Positions 50,835 to 63,402 of a DNA stretch of 64,000 nucleotides are shown here, one piece after another; within the stretch, counting starts at the first letter, position 1; each line of letters begins with the position of its first letter. Where the stretch lies: assembly GCA_949752735.1 (NCBI GenBank), contig OX457038.1, forward strand, positions 66,400,353 through 66,464,352, in the 5' to 3' direction. The position numbers were made by a program, and so were the translations under genes. The notes beneath the pieces were generated by a model. It made no database searches. It saw nothing but the letters and a program-made list of their open reading frames with translations, and was not told the origin of the DNA. The stretch is from Lumbricus terrestris (Eukaryota; Annelida; Clitellata; Crassiclitellata; Lumbricidae).

Positions 50835-53800
50835 GCCATTGAAGACATGGGGAACATTTTCAATGGCCCTGTTGTAATCCTTGCCCCTAACTATGTATGT
50901 CTAGACACCAAGATCACGATTCTAAAGTGTAATGGAAGCTGAGAAATTGAAATATCCGAATTTTGGTCGCCATTTTGTAAAATGACCACCATTGAAGCCA
51001 TGGGGGACATTTTAAATAGTTCTGTTGGAATCCTGGCCCATAACTATGTATGTTTAGACACCAAGATGACGATTCTAAGTGCACTGGAAGCTGAGAAATT
51101 GAAAAATCCGTATTTTTCTCGCCATTTTGGAAAATGGCCGCCATTGAAGACATGGGGAACATTTTCAATGGCCCTGTTGTAATCCTTGCCCCGAACTAGG
51201 TATGTTTAGACACCAAGATGACGATTCTAAGTGTACTGGAAGCTGAGAAATTGAAAAATCCGTATTTTTCTCGCCATTTTGGAAAATGGCCGCCATTGAA
51301 GACATGGGGAACATTTTCAATGGCCCTGTTGTAATCCTTGCCCCTAACTATGTATGTCTAGACACCAAGATCACGATTCTAAAGTGTAATGGAAGCTGAG
51401 AAATTGAAAAATCCGAATTTTGGTCGCCATTTTGTAAAATGACCACCATTGAAGCCATGGGGGACATTTTAAATAGTTCTCTTGGAATCCTGGCCCATAA
51501 CTATGTATGTTTAGACACCAAGATGACGATTCTAAGTGCACTGGAAGCTGAGAAATTGAAAACTTCGTATTTTTCTCGCCATTTTGGAAACTGGCCGCCA
51601 TTGAAGCCATGGGGAACATTTTCAACAGTTCTGTTGGAATCCTGTCCCCTAGCTATGTATGATTAGACACCAAGATGACGATTCTAGGTGTACTGGAAAC
51701 TGAGAAATTGAAAAATCCGTATTCTGGGCGCCATTTTGGAAACTGGCCGCCATTGAAGCCATGGGGAACATTTTCAATAGGTCTGTTAGAAACCTCTCTC
51801 GTAACTATGTATGTTTAGACACCAAGATGACGATTCTAAGTGTACTGGAAACTGAGAAATTGAAAAATCCGTATTCTGGGCGCCATTTTGGAAACTGGCC
51901 GCCATTGAAGCCATGGGGAACATTTTCAATAGGTCTGTTAGAAACCTCTCTCGTAACTATGTATGTTTAGACACCAAGATGACGATTCTAAGTGTACTGG
52001 AAGCTGAGAAATTGAAAAATCCGCATTCTGGGCGCCATTTTGGAAACTGGCCGCCATTGAAGCCATGGGGAACATTTTCAATAGCTCTGTTAGAATCCTC
52101 TCCCCTAACAATGTATGTTTAGACACCAAGATGACGATTCTAAGTGTACTGGAAGCTGAGAAATTGAAAACTTCGTATTTTGGTCGCCATTTTGGAAACT
52201 GGCCGCCAGGAAAGCCATGGGGAACATTTTCACTAGTTCTGTTGGAATCCTGTCCCCTAGCTATGTATGATTAGACACCAAGATGACGATTCTAGGTGTA
52301 CTGGAAACTGAGAAATTGAAAAATCCGTATTCTGGGCGCCATTTTGGAAACTGGCCGCCATTGAAGCCATGGGGAACATTTTCAATAGTACTGTTGGAAT
52401 CCTCTCCCCTAACTATGTATGTTTAGACACCAAGATGACGATTCTAAGTGTACTGGAAGCTGAGAAATTGAAAACTTCGTATTTTGGTCGCCATTTTGGA
52501 AACTGGCCGCCATTGAAGCCATGGGGAACATTTTCAACAGTTCTGTTGGAATCCTCTCCCCTAGCTATGTATGATTAGACACCAAAATGACGATTCTAAG
52601 TGTACTGGAAGCTGAGAAATTGAAAACTTCGTATTTTGGTCTCCATTTTGGAAACTGGCCGCCATTGAAGCCATGGGGAACATTTTCAACAGTTCTGTTG
52701 GAATCCTGTCTCTTAGCTATGTATGATTAGACACCAAGATGACGATTCTAGGTGTACTGGAAACTGAGAAATTGAAAAATCCGTATTCTGGGCGCCATTT
52801 TGGAAACTGGCCGCCATTGAAGCCATGGGGAACATTTTCAATAGTTCAGTTGGAATCCTGTCCCCTAACTATGTATGATTAGACACCAAGATGACGATTC
52901 TAAGTGTACTGGAAGCTGAGAAATTGAAAACTTCGTATTTTGGTCGCCATTTTGGAAACTGGCCGCCATTGAAGCCATGGGGAACATTTTCAACAGTTCT
53001 GTTGGAATTCTGTCCCCTAGCTATGTATGATTAGACACCAAGATGACGATTCTAAGTGTACTGGAAACTGAGAAATTGAAAACTTCGTATTTTGGTCGCC
53101 ATTTTGGAAACTGGCCGCCATTGAAGCCATGGGGAACATTTTCAACAGTTCTGCTGGAATTCTGTCCCCTAGCTATGTATGATTAGACACCAAGATGACG
53201 ATTCTAAGTGTACTGGAAACTGAGAAATTGAAAAATCCGTATTCTGGGCGCCATTTTGGAAACTGGCCGCCATTGAAGCCATGGGGAACATTTTCAATAG
53301 GTCTGTTAGAAACCTCTCTCGTAACTATGTATGTTTAGACACCAAGATGACGATTCTAAGTGTACTGGAAGCTGAGAAATTGAAAAATCCGTATTCTGGG
53401 CGCCATTTTGGAAACTGGCCGCCATTGAAGCCATGGGGAACATTTTCAATAGCTCTGTTAGAATCCTCTCCCCTAACTATGTATGTTTAGACACCAAGAT
53501 GACGATTCTAAGTGTACTGGAAGCTGAGAAATTGAAAACTTCGTATTTTGGTCGCCATTTTGGAAACTGGCCGCCATTGAAGCCATGGGGAACATTTTCA
53601 ATAGGTCTGTTAGAAACCTCTCTCTTAACTATGTATGTTTAGACACCAAGATGACGATTCTAAGTGTACTGGAAGCTGAAGAATTGAAAACTTCGTATTT
53701 TGGTCGCCATTTTGGAAACTGGCCGCCATTGAAGCCATGGGGAACATTTTCAACAGTTCTGCTGGAATTCTGTCCCCTAGCTATGTATGATTAGACACCA

Positions 53801-55962
53801 AGATGACGATTCTAAGTGTACTGGAAGCTGAGAAATTGAAAACTTCGTATTTTGGTCGCCATTTTGGAAACTGGCCGCCATTGAAGCCATGGGGAACATT
53901 TTCAATGGCCCTGTTGTAATCCTTGCCCCGAACTAGGTATGTTTAGACACCAAGATGACGATTCTAGGTGTACTGGAAACTGAGAAATTGAAAAATCCGT
54001 ATTCTGGGCGCCATTTTGGAAACTGGCCGCCATTGAAGCCATGGGGAACATTTTCAATAGGTCTGTTAGAAACCTCTCTCGTAACTATGTATGTTTAGAC
54101 ACCAAGATGACGATTCTAAGTGTACTGGAAGCTGAGAAATTGAAAAATCCGTATTCTGGGCGCCATTTTGGAAACTGGCCGCCATTGAAGCCATGGGGAA
54201 CATTTTCAATAGCTCTGTTAGAATCCTCTCCTCTAACTATGTATGTTTAGACACCAAGATGACGATTCTAAGTGTACTGGAAGCTGAGAAATTGAAAACT
54301 TCGTATTTTGATCGCCATTTTGGAAACTGGCCGCCATTGAAGCCATGGGGAACATTTTCAATAGGTCTGTTAGAAACCTCTCTCTTAACTATGTATGTTT
54401 AGACACCAAGATGACGATTCTAAGTGTACTGGAAGCTGAAGAATTGAAAACTTCGTATTTTGGTCGCCATTTTGGAATCTGGCCGCCATTGAAGCCATGG
54501 GGAACATTTTCAACAGTTCTATTGGAATCCTGTCCCCTAGCTATGTATGATTAGACACCAAGATGACGATTCTAGGTGTACTGGAAACTGAGAAATTGAA
54601 AAATCCGTATTCTGGGCGCCATTTTGGAAACTGGCCGCCATTGAAGCCATGGGGAACATTTTCAATAGTACTGTTGGAATCCTCTCCTCTAACTATGTAT
54701 GTTTAGACACCAAGATGACGATTCTAAGTGTACTGGAAGCTGAGAAATTGAAAACTTCGTATTTTGATCGCCATTTTGGAAACTGGCCGCCATTGAAGCC
54801 ATGGGGAACATTTTCAATAGGTCTGTTAGAAACCTCTCTCTTAACTATGTATGTTTAGACACCAAGATGACGATTCTAAGTGTACTGGAAGCTGAAGAAT
54901 TGAAAACTTCGTATTTTGGTCGCCATTTTGGAATCTGGCCGCCATTGAAGCCATGGGGAACATTTTCAACAGTTCTATTGGAATCCTGTCCCCTAGCTAT
55001 GTATGATTAGACACCAAGATGACGATTCTAGGTGTACTGGAAACTGAGAAATTGAAAAATCCGTATTCTGGGCGCCATTTTGGAAACTGGCCGCCATTGA
55101 AGCCATGGGGAACATTTTCAATAGTACTGTTGGAATCCTCTCCCCTAACTATGTATGTTTAGACCTCAAGATGACGATTCTAAGTGTACTGGAAGCTGAG
55201 AAATTGAAAACTTCGTATTTTGGTCGCCATTTTGGAAACTGGCCGCCATTGAAGCCATGGGGAACATTTTCAACAGTTCTGCTGGATTTCTGTCCCCTAG
55301 CTATGTATGATTAGACACCAAGATGACGATTCTAAGTGTACTGGAAGCTGAGAAATTGAAAAATCCGTATTCTGGGCGCCATTTTGGAAACTGGCCGCCA
55401 TTGAAGCCATGGGGAACATTTTCAACAGTTCTGCTGGAATTCTGTCCCCTAGCTATGTATGATTAGACACCAAGATGACGATTCTAAGTGTACTGGAAAC
55501 TGAGAAATTGAAAAATCCGTATTCTGGGCGCCATTTTGGAAACTGGCCGCCATTGAAGCCATGGGGAACATTTTCAATAGGTCTGTTAGAAACCTCTCTC
55601 GTAACTATGTATGTTTAGACACCAAGATGACGATTCTAAGTGTACTGGAAGCTGAGAAATTGAAAAATCCGTATTCTGGGCGCCATTTTGGAAACTGGCC
55701 GCCATTGAAGCCATGGGGAACATTTTCAATAGCTCTGTTAGAATCCTCTCCCCTAACTATGTATGTTTAGACACCAAGATGACGATTCTAAGTGTACTGG
55801 AAGCTGAGAAATTGAAAACTTCGTATTTTGGTCGCCATTTTGGAAACTGGCCGCCATTGAAGCCATGGGGAACATTTTCAATAGCTCTGTTAGAATCCTC
55901 TCCCCTAACTATGTATGTTTAGACACCAAGATGACGATTCTAAGTGTGCTGGAAGCTGAGAT
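50835..55962. repeat. 152-bp satellite array, about 34 copies
   Basis: Copies follow at exactly 152-bp steps over most of the array (for example 51761, 51913, 52065). The unit runs from ATGGGGAACATTTTCAATAG through TAGACACCAAGATGACGATT and GTACTGGAAGCTGAGAAATT to GGAAACTGGCCGCCATTGAA. Because 152 is not a multiple of three, an ATG-started frame of 69 codons recurs in each copy and runs into the next in a different register. Shared variants recur at 760 bp (53281, 54041) and at 456 bp (54345, 54801), so higher-order units exist. The first few copies (to about 51600) are more diverged. Confidence 0.95.
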
Positions 55963-56370
55963 GATTTAAAATATGTAAACTGGTCGGCCATTTTGAAAAA
56001 TGGCAGCCATTTTGGCCGGGGTCAAATCTGCCATGGCCGTATAGCCAAATCTTTTTCTTATGACATTTTCGTAGTATGTACCAAATTTCATGCTTGTATT
56101 ACAAAGTGAACAATTTTTCACCAGGCCGCTCTACTAGTTTTTGTTGTCTGATGTTGGCATGTAAGCTAGGTTGGTAAGTTTTTGACAAACGTTTACATGA
56201 TTGATTCCACAACCATAACACCTAGACTTATACTGGTGTCCCGCTTTGTCCAGTGCACTTTGTGCGCAGACTGGCCGATTTGACCTCTGTTAGGGTCATA
56301 GCCAACCCTTTCTGTAATGACTCATTCATCTGGCATCTTCTATGAAAGCGTAAACAGGATAACTGCACAC
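55963..56370. other. Right flank of the satellite
   Basis: Begins with satellite-like palindromic text (GGCCATTTTGAAAAATGGC) and then turns unique-looking. The satellite may be internal to a larger mobile element that ends in this region; I cannot place the ends. Confidence 0.4.
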
Positions 56371-56374
56371 TTAA

Positions 56375-56800
56375 GCTCCCACAGGCAAGCCCTGCGGGGA
56401 CAGTGTGTGGCACTTCTTTTTCGGCGTACTTTTACAAAACCCGTAAAATGTCAAATTGTACCCACATGGAATTTGTGTGGGTACAATACACTAACAGATA
56501 GCCAACTTACAAGGCATTGATGGAAGGCTACATAATGAATATATTAGTGCATATTTCCCACCAGATGGCCGGATTTCACGAAAATGTTCATCAGGGCAGA
56601 GTGTGTGGATTGTGTGTGCACACAGTTCACCCACTATGCACACACCTTATGGGGACATGACCCCAGAAGGAATCCTCAATTGGACACTGGATATGCACAA
56701 ATCAGAGGATTGCTGATGAATTCCATGTGGGGTCTTGAAAAATGTACCCACAAGACATTGCGTACCCAGAAGGTAGGTTTAAAACTCATGAAAGGCAGCG
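56375..56800 (+). pseudogene. Possible relic of a type-B DNA polymerase (Polinton-like)
   Basis: Two plus-strand frames hold fragments resembling the palm region of another DNA polymerase B2 lineage. One has a CTHMEF motif and, later, a YKALMEGYIMNI piece (about 56460-56543) resembling a KALxxGYxI motif. The other has RGLLMNSMWGLEKC (about 56704-56745), resembling polymerase motif B (LNSMWGKF). Stops and a frame change separate them, so any gene is dead. This is a weak, motif-level call. Confidence 0.3.
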
Positions 56801-56817
56801 TAAGGTAGTGAATACAA

Positions 56818-57022
56818 GAGCACACACACACACACACACACACATGTGTACAGAACACCCACATCACATACGAGCACCTGCGCAAGAACACACATGGACA
56901 CACACAAACATTCACACACATGCGTACAGAACGCACACGCACACACGAGCATCCGCGCAAGAACACACATGGATACACACACATACACACCACACACCAC
57001 GAGCACACGTACATACATACAG
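56818..57022. repeat. (CA)n-rich tract
   Basis: ACAC repeats with an internal duplication: GAACACACATGGA recurs near 56886 and 56960. Confidence 0.8.
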
Positions 57023-57200
57023 GTGTATAATACTCAGTAGTATCCGCAAACTCTTCGCCGAGTCGTTGATCTGCGTCGTTATTCCTTCCTTTTCTCTGGT
57101 TGCACCGAATGCAACGGACATTGCATGCAACAGAATCCCTCCCTCTGCAGCAGGTCTCTGCACCTAAACTCTTTCGCTCATAATAATTGTTGTGACTCTT
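57023..57200. other. Intergenic, nothing recognised
   Basis: Short ordinary stretch before a LINE tail; no feature seen. Confidence 0.35.
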
Positions 57201-57204
57201 TCAT

Positions 57205-57275
57205 TCAGGAGCGCCTCTGAGTAGGTTTCTTGAAGAGGCGCTATATAAATTATCGAAGTGAATGAATAAATGAAT
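57205..57275 (+). mobile_element. LINE/SINE 3' end with terminal hairpin
   Basis: AGCGCCTCT, a 15-base loop, then AGAGGCGCT forms a perfect 9-bp stem, followed by ATATAAAT and a GAATGAATAAATGAA tail. It is the best-preserved example of the family's 3' end in the window. Confidence 0.65.
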
Positions 57276-57555
57276 TCTAACTTACATTTAGTCTGTATTG
57301 CCGACAGAGCGCTCTGAATCTGAGAAGAGTTACTGAAAACGGGAAACAATGAATACGCCCTTCACATAACGATTCCCATTTATCGAGTAGCATTAGCCTA
57401 CATGTATAGCCTACATACACTCGGTCATGACCTCTGCATCTGATTGGATTGGTTCGTTTAAAATGATTTTCTTTGGTCTTTATTTTCTTCTGTTGTATGG
57501 CTGGTTGAGGTACAACGTACATCAGCAAGAGCTAAATAAAAAGAATTACATCATC
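57276..57555. other. Intergenic, nothing recognised
   Basis: No feature; short frames are unremarkable. Confidence 0.35.
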
Positions 57556-57559
57556 AGCA

Positions 57560-58085
57560 TGGTTGCAGCAGTCTCGTTACTCATTGGCCTACCTAAACTG
57601 CGCCTGGTTCCTTCTCCAATCGGCACTTAATGCATCTGCACGTTTGATTGTCCGCCTTCCTAGTTTCTCTCACATTTCGACTTTCATGACTGAGCACCTT
57701 CACTGGCTTCCTTTGACTGCCCGGATTCAATATAAAATTCTATTTCTTACCTATGAGATGTTCTTGGGTCCAGCGCCTCGCTACCTGTGTGATCTTATTA
57801 GGCGACCTGTCTCAACTGTCACTGGAGTCCTCTCCGCTCTTTAGACCGTCATGACCTTCTTGTACCACGGTCTCGGACTGCTACAGCCCAGCATCGTGCC
57901 TTTGCTTCTGTCGGCCCTTTGCTTTGGAATGGCCTCCCTGCTATAATTCGTACTCTGATCTTATCTGGAAGCACTACTGTATCTGCTCGTTTACTTGAAA
58001 CTTTTCTTTTTCCCAAGGGGATCTTCGCACTGGGAGCGCCTCTGATTAGGTTGTACTGTGAGAGGCGCTTTATAAATCCAAAAAT
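57560..58085 (+). pseudogene. LINE reverse-transcriptase C-terminal remnant (CR1/L2-like)
   Basis: The first part (to 57844) encodes LNASARLIVRL, LHWLPLTARIQYKILFLTY and a GPAPRYLCDLI motif, the classical post-RT region of CR1/L2-type LINEs. After a frameshift near 57840 the text continues with DRHDLLVPRSR, LLWNGLPAIIR and LLETFLF, then a stop. The 3' end follows directly: GAGCGCCTCTGATTAG, loop, GAGAGGCGCTTTATAAAT (58030-58077). This copy identifies the LINE family that supplies the hairpin tails elsewhere in the window. It is 5'-truncated and frameshifted. Confidence 0.8.
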
Positions 58086-58660
58086 AGTATAGTATAATTA
58101 CAATATGGCCCATTGCAAAATTTACACAGAGATGATGTCTGACAGTAGGGAACATCACGTAAAAAGTATGACACGAACTTCTGTTGCCGAGCGTTCTGGC
58201 CACACTAGCATACTATACTCTTGGTAAGCACTACTCTACGGATATGGGAAGACTGAGACTGGTAAACAGAGGCACACAGAGAGAGAAAAGACAAGAGATA
58301 CAGACACATATAAACATGCATACCCAATGACAGCCAGTCAGAGAGAGTAAGAAAGAGTGACCGAGACATGCATGCGCGATCTTCAAGGCACTTCCCTAAG
58401 CGCCTTTACGGCCTTGTCCATGTCTAGCGCCTCCTTCTGCTATACGGCACTCTTTCCCGCCTCTAGCGAGGGCGAACTTGGGCCGCTCCATGCTTCCGTG
58501 CACCAGGCCGATCTCATCTCCCCACCCCCACCCTACCCCCAGCAGCAGCAGCAGCAGCGGCAGACGATCCGAGAGGAGAGGCGCCAAATCGTGAAGATGC
58601 GAAGTCTGCAGCCGCCTCTGCGATGCTGCAACTACAGCATGTCCGCTTTGCAGACGACGG
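58086..58660. other. Intergenic, partly GC-rich
   Basis: No gene can be supported. GACAGAGAG-type repeats lie at 58260-58350. From about 58370 the base composition turns GC-rich with a CAGCAGCAG run (58540-58558), leading toward the NRF-1-containing region. Confidence 0.4.
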
Positions 58661-58677
58661 CCAAGCATTAGATATTC

Positions 58678-58687
58678 GCGCATGCGC
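58678..58687. promoter_or_regulatory. NRF-1 palindrome (GCGCATGCGC)
   Basis: Exact GCGCATGCGC, followed by AC, in a GC-rich segment. NRF-1 sites of this form mark CpG-rich promoters in animals. A second exact copy lies 956 bp away at 59634. Confidence 0.5.
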
Positions 58688-58699
58688 ACTCTCTCTCTA

Positions 58700-59290
<591 letters not shown>

Positions 59291-59379
59291 CTCTCTTGCC
59301 ACCCGCTCCTCCCCTCCCTCCGCTTCAACGCTGTTGTTGGTTATGTTCGACCTGGAACAATAAGACAGTATTGACTTTT

Positions 59380-60080
59380 CCCAACGCCATCGCCATCGCC
59401 TCCGCCGCCTATACCTCCGATGGACATGGAGCCTCGCACCCTTTCGCCTTCCCTAGCCCGATCGACCGACGCTTCGCTCGCGCAGTCAGGGCCCTCCCTG
59501 CGCCACCGCCGCCACCAGCTTCCGCAATACCGCCCATCGCCAGCAAGCAAGAACGCGCCACGCCGCGCCGCCCGAGTGGCTCCCTCTATCCATTCGACGA
59601 TATTATCATTATTATTATTATTATTATTGTGACGCGCATGCGCAGTCGCTATTCGCGGCCGCCATGTTGGACGAGGTGAAATTAAATCTTGATTGTTGAG
59701 GCCGTCCATCGCAAGAAGACGAGGTTTGTTTTGCGATTTCCTCGGGAGGTCTTCGCTTCGAAAGGCGCCTGACCGCACGAGGAGCCACGTCGGAGGATTC
59801 GCTTGTCGTCTCGAGGTCCGCTTCCTGTTCCTTGTGGTGCTGGTGGTGGTGGTGTTGACGATGCCCGTGAATTGCCAACGGATGATGAGGCCTGTCCCCC
59901 ACAATCGCTTTCGGCTGGAGGCGGAAAAATGGTCGAACGCCGCCGACGGTGTTCAGTGATCCAGCGGAGCAACGCTCGGTTGGAAGCGACGGTTGATCTC
60001 CGACTCGGACCGTGGTCCGTGTGAAACTTCATCTGGATCTTCGGATGGATGGATGGATGGATGACCGGACAGGTGGTACA
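59380..60080. promoter_or_regulatory. CpG-rich promoter-like region with NRF-1 and YY1 motifs
   Basis: A GC- and CpG-rich segment unlike its neighbours. GCGCATGCGC (59634-59643) is followed 14 bases later by GCCGCCATGTTG (59658-59669), the YY1 consensus. NRF-1 plus YY1 at this spacing is typical of TATA-less housekeeping promoters, with transcription starting near the YY1 site and running rightward. The ATG inside the YY1 motif opens only 11 codons. No downstream exon with a recognisable product is visible in the window; the gene body may lie to the right after a long intron. Confidence 0.45.
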
Positions 60081-60545
60081 TGGTGGTTTTAGCGGCTGTG
60101 GCGTTTGCGGGGGAGTGGATCCCATCCGGATTCTTGTGTAATATATCTCGCATCTATAAAACCAGAGGATTGGATACTACTACGTCGTCTGCTCTGAGAA
60201 CGTTGAGCGCCAAACGTACTAATTGGAAAACCGGAAGAACTGGATTGGTGCAGAGGGAGGCGATTGGAGAGACACACGTGATGGTAGTAGACAGACCAAT
60301 TGACTGCAGTGCACAAGGTGAAGGTCGTTTCCGGATATAGGTCAGTTCACATGTATACGACAGTTATTATTATCTAGGTCGGGTGAACGATCATCCGCAG
60401 AGAGTAAGAAACATGTGGATGGCAGCTATTATCTAGGTCAAGGCCGTTTTGAGGAGATTTGGGTCAGTTCGACGAAATTCGATCGATTCGAGGCAGTGGA
60501 ATGTCCGGCATTGAAAGTAGGCTCACACACGAATTATATGTGAAT
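60081..60545. other. Flank of the promoter-like region, nothing recognised
   Basis: A short GGAT repeat lies just before it (60043-60062). Open frames here have no recognisable domain. Confidence 0.35.
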
Positions 60546-60552
60546 GGAGTTA

Positions 60553-61480
60553 TTGGCATGGTATGGTATGGAATGACATGATTATGGCATGGTTTTTATT
60601 ATGGTATGGTATGGTATGGTATGACATGATCATGGTATGGTATGACATGGGTATGGTATGGTATGGTATGGTACGGTATGGAATGGTATGGCATGGCATG
60701 ATTATGGTATGGAATGGAATGGTATGGTATGGTATGGTATGGTATGGTATGGAATGGTTATGGTATGGTATGGTATGGAACGGAATGGAATGGTATGGTA
60801 TGGTATGGTATGGTATGGTATGGTATGGTATGGTATGGTATGGTATGGCATGACATCATTATGGCATGGTATGGTATGGTATGGTATGGTATGGAATGGT
60901 ATGGTATGGTATGATGTGGTATGACATGGCATGATATGGTATGGTATAGTATTGTATGGTATGGTATGGTATGGTATGGCATGGCATGATTATGGCATGG
61001 TATGGCATGGTATGGAAATGGTATGGTATGGTATGGTGTGATGTGCTATGGTATGGTATGATGTGATTATGGTATGGTATGGTACGGTATGGAATGGTAT
61101 GGCATGGCATGATTATGGTATGATGTGGTATGACATGGCATGATATGGTATGGTATAGTATTGTATGGTATGGTATGGTATGGTATGGTATGGTATGGTA
61201 TGGCATGGGTATGGATGGAATGGTGTGGTATGGTATGATATGGTGTGGCATGGCATGGCATGGCTTGGTATGGCATGGTATGGAATGGTATGGTATGGTA
61301 TGTTATGGTATGGCATGGGTGTGGTATGGTATGGTATGGCATGGGTGTGGTATGGTATGGTATGGCATTATATGATATGGTGTGGTATTTATGGTACGGT
61401 ATGATATGGTATGCCATTGCATGGCATGACATGGTATTTTATGGTATAGTATGGTATGGCATGGTATGGTACGTTAAAGT
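60553..61480. repeat. (GGTAT)n pentanucleotide array
   Basis: About 930 bp of TGGTA repeats with GCATG, ACATG and AATGG variants. Blocks around a GGCATGATTATGG motif and ATAGTATTGTATGG recur several times, showing segmental duplication within the array. Frames read Met-Val-Trp-Tyr-Gly and are artefacts. Confidence 0.95.
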
Positions 61481-62105
61481 TAGTACAATATGTACATGTA
61501 ATGGTTTGAGTGGCAAGTTGGTCTTTGCATGGTGTGTCATGCATGAACCGGTATGGCATTGGGTTTTATGGCAGGATATTATGCAATTTGTTATGACTTT
61601 AGTTGGTAGGGTATGGCAGGGAATTGCGTGGTATGAAATGACAATGTAGGCCATGGTAGGAAATGATATGGTAGGGCATGTATAACATCTTAATGAACTT
61701 GCTGGTGTGACATGGTTGGCATGGCTTGTAAGGCATGTCGTGACATGATATCGTATAGCTCTGTGTGGTAATCTAGTATTTGCTGCCAGACCATGGTATG
61801 GTAGGATATTGGATTGCAGATTAGCTTTGTGTTTGATAGGTTAAGAACTAAAATGAATTGATACTATTTGTCATCCTGCCGTAATAATAAATTCTACATG
61901 CCGTGAATGCGCTGTGACATTACAGCATCTTGATTTCATATTATGATGTTATAATGGTAGGGTTGGATTATGCTGGCGTCATTTTCATTCATTATGGTAC
62001 AAAGTAGTTTATGGTGCCATATAGTTCAAAATACCATGGTATGATATGATACGGTGTTGTACACTTGGTAGTTTATGTGCACTTGATGAAGGAGTATTAT
62101 GAAAT
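61481..62105. other. Decayed edge of the GGTAT array
   Basis: Scattered ATGGTATG, GGCATG and TGGTAGG words persist with increasing decay; no gene. Confidence 0.5.
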
Positions 62106-62108
62106 GGT

Positions 62109-62109
62109 A

Positions 62110-62187
<78 letters not shown>
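62109..62187. repeat. (AT)n microsatellite
   Basis: About 39 pure AT dinucleotides. Confidence 0.97.
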
Positions 62188-62190
<3 letters not shown>

Positions 62191-62339
62191 GTTCCTATTC
62201 TAAATGCTTCTGCATTGCTTCTGATGTTTATGAATCGGTATCAGCCGGTGATTGTACCATAGTGGAACGAAGGCTTTCCTTGCATAGGTCTATTATGGCA
62301 ACTTCTCTGAGTTGGTCATCTTTTTAACTTGCTCTATAT

Positions 62340-63400
62340 TCCACTTCAGACTACAGCATTGTGCTCTACTTTGCTCCATTATGCTCATTTCGCTGTACTC
62401 TACAGCATTCTGCTCTATACTCTACTCTATACCTCTCTACTCTACTTTGCTCTACTCTGATTTACTCAGTATTATTCTTTTCTCCTTTACTCCACTCTAC
62501 TCTATACTCTACTCTACTCTACTCCACTCCATGCACTCCACTCCACTGCACTCCACTGCACTCCACTCTACTTTATTCTACTCTGCTTCATTCTACTCTA
62601 CCCTACTCTACTCTACTCTATATACTCTACCCCACTCCATGCACTCCACTCCACTGCACTCCACTGCACTCCACTCTACTTTATTCTACTCTGCTTCATT
62701 CTACTCTACCCTACTCCACTCTACTTTATTCTACTCTGCTTCATTCTACTCTACTCTACCGTGCTCTAAACTATTCTATTCTACTATATTCTACTCTAAA
62801 CTTATCTACTTTACTGCATTTATTCTGTTCCTTAGACTACTGAACTCTACTCAACTCGTCTCTTTCCACTCTGACACGTTTCTACAATCCCCTACTCCTT
62901 TACACTCTACTCAACTACTTTTCCGCTATTGCATATTCATCTCAACCCTACTAAGCTATATACTCATCACAATTCTACTCAGCCATGTTTCAACATTCAT
63001 CATTGTACTCTCCTTTACTTTACTTCATCCGACCATACTGTATGTCTACTCTGCACAAGTCTACTATAGACTTTTCTACTTAATTCTACTCTATTCTACT
63101 CAGAAACATTTCAACAATTCTCTACTACGCTCTGCGTTGCTTCAATACACCATTCTGTCTGTACGTTGCGCTATCCTACTCTACTCTATATATCTCCAAT
63201 CTATTCCACTATACTTCTTTTCTTCTATACCTTACTCTCCTCAATTCTGTTCTGCTCTACTCTTCTGTATTATTATTATTACTACACGTTTTAACAACTC
63301 TCTACTCTGCTCTGTTTACTGCGTTCTACCATTCTGTGCTCTACTTTATTCTATACTCTATCCTGTACTGTACTCTACTCTGTTCTACTCATTTCTACGT
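62340..63400. repeat. (CTACT)n degenerate pentanucleotide array
   Basis: About 1 kb of TCTAC/TCTAT/TCCAC words, most regular between 62480 and 62800. A block of about 110 bp (62521-62600 region) is repeated near 62632-62715. It resumes at 63740-63960 beyond an inserted element. Frames read Leu-Tyr-Ser-Thr and are artefacts. Confidence 0.93.
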
Positions 63401-63402
63401 GT

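Noticed and set aside
50835..55962. Sixteen similar 69-residue proteins in a row
   Set aside because: They are register-shifted readings of a 152-bp satellite; the unit length is not divisible by three and the frames overlap.
59341..59904. 187-codon minus-strand frame in the CpG-rich region
   Set aside because: Arg/Ser-rich text typical of random GC-rich frames; overlapping frames on both strands are equally open.
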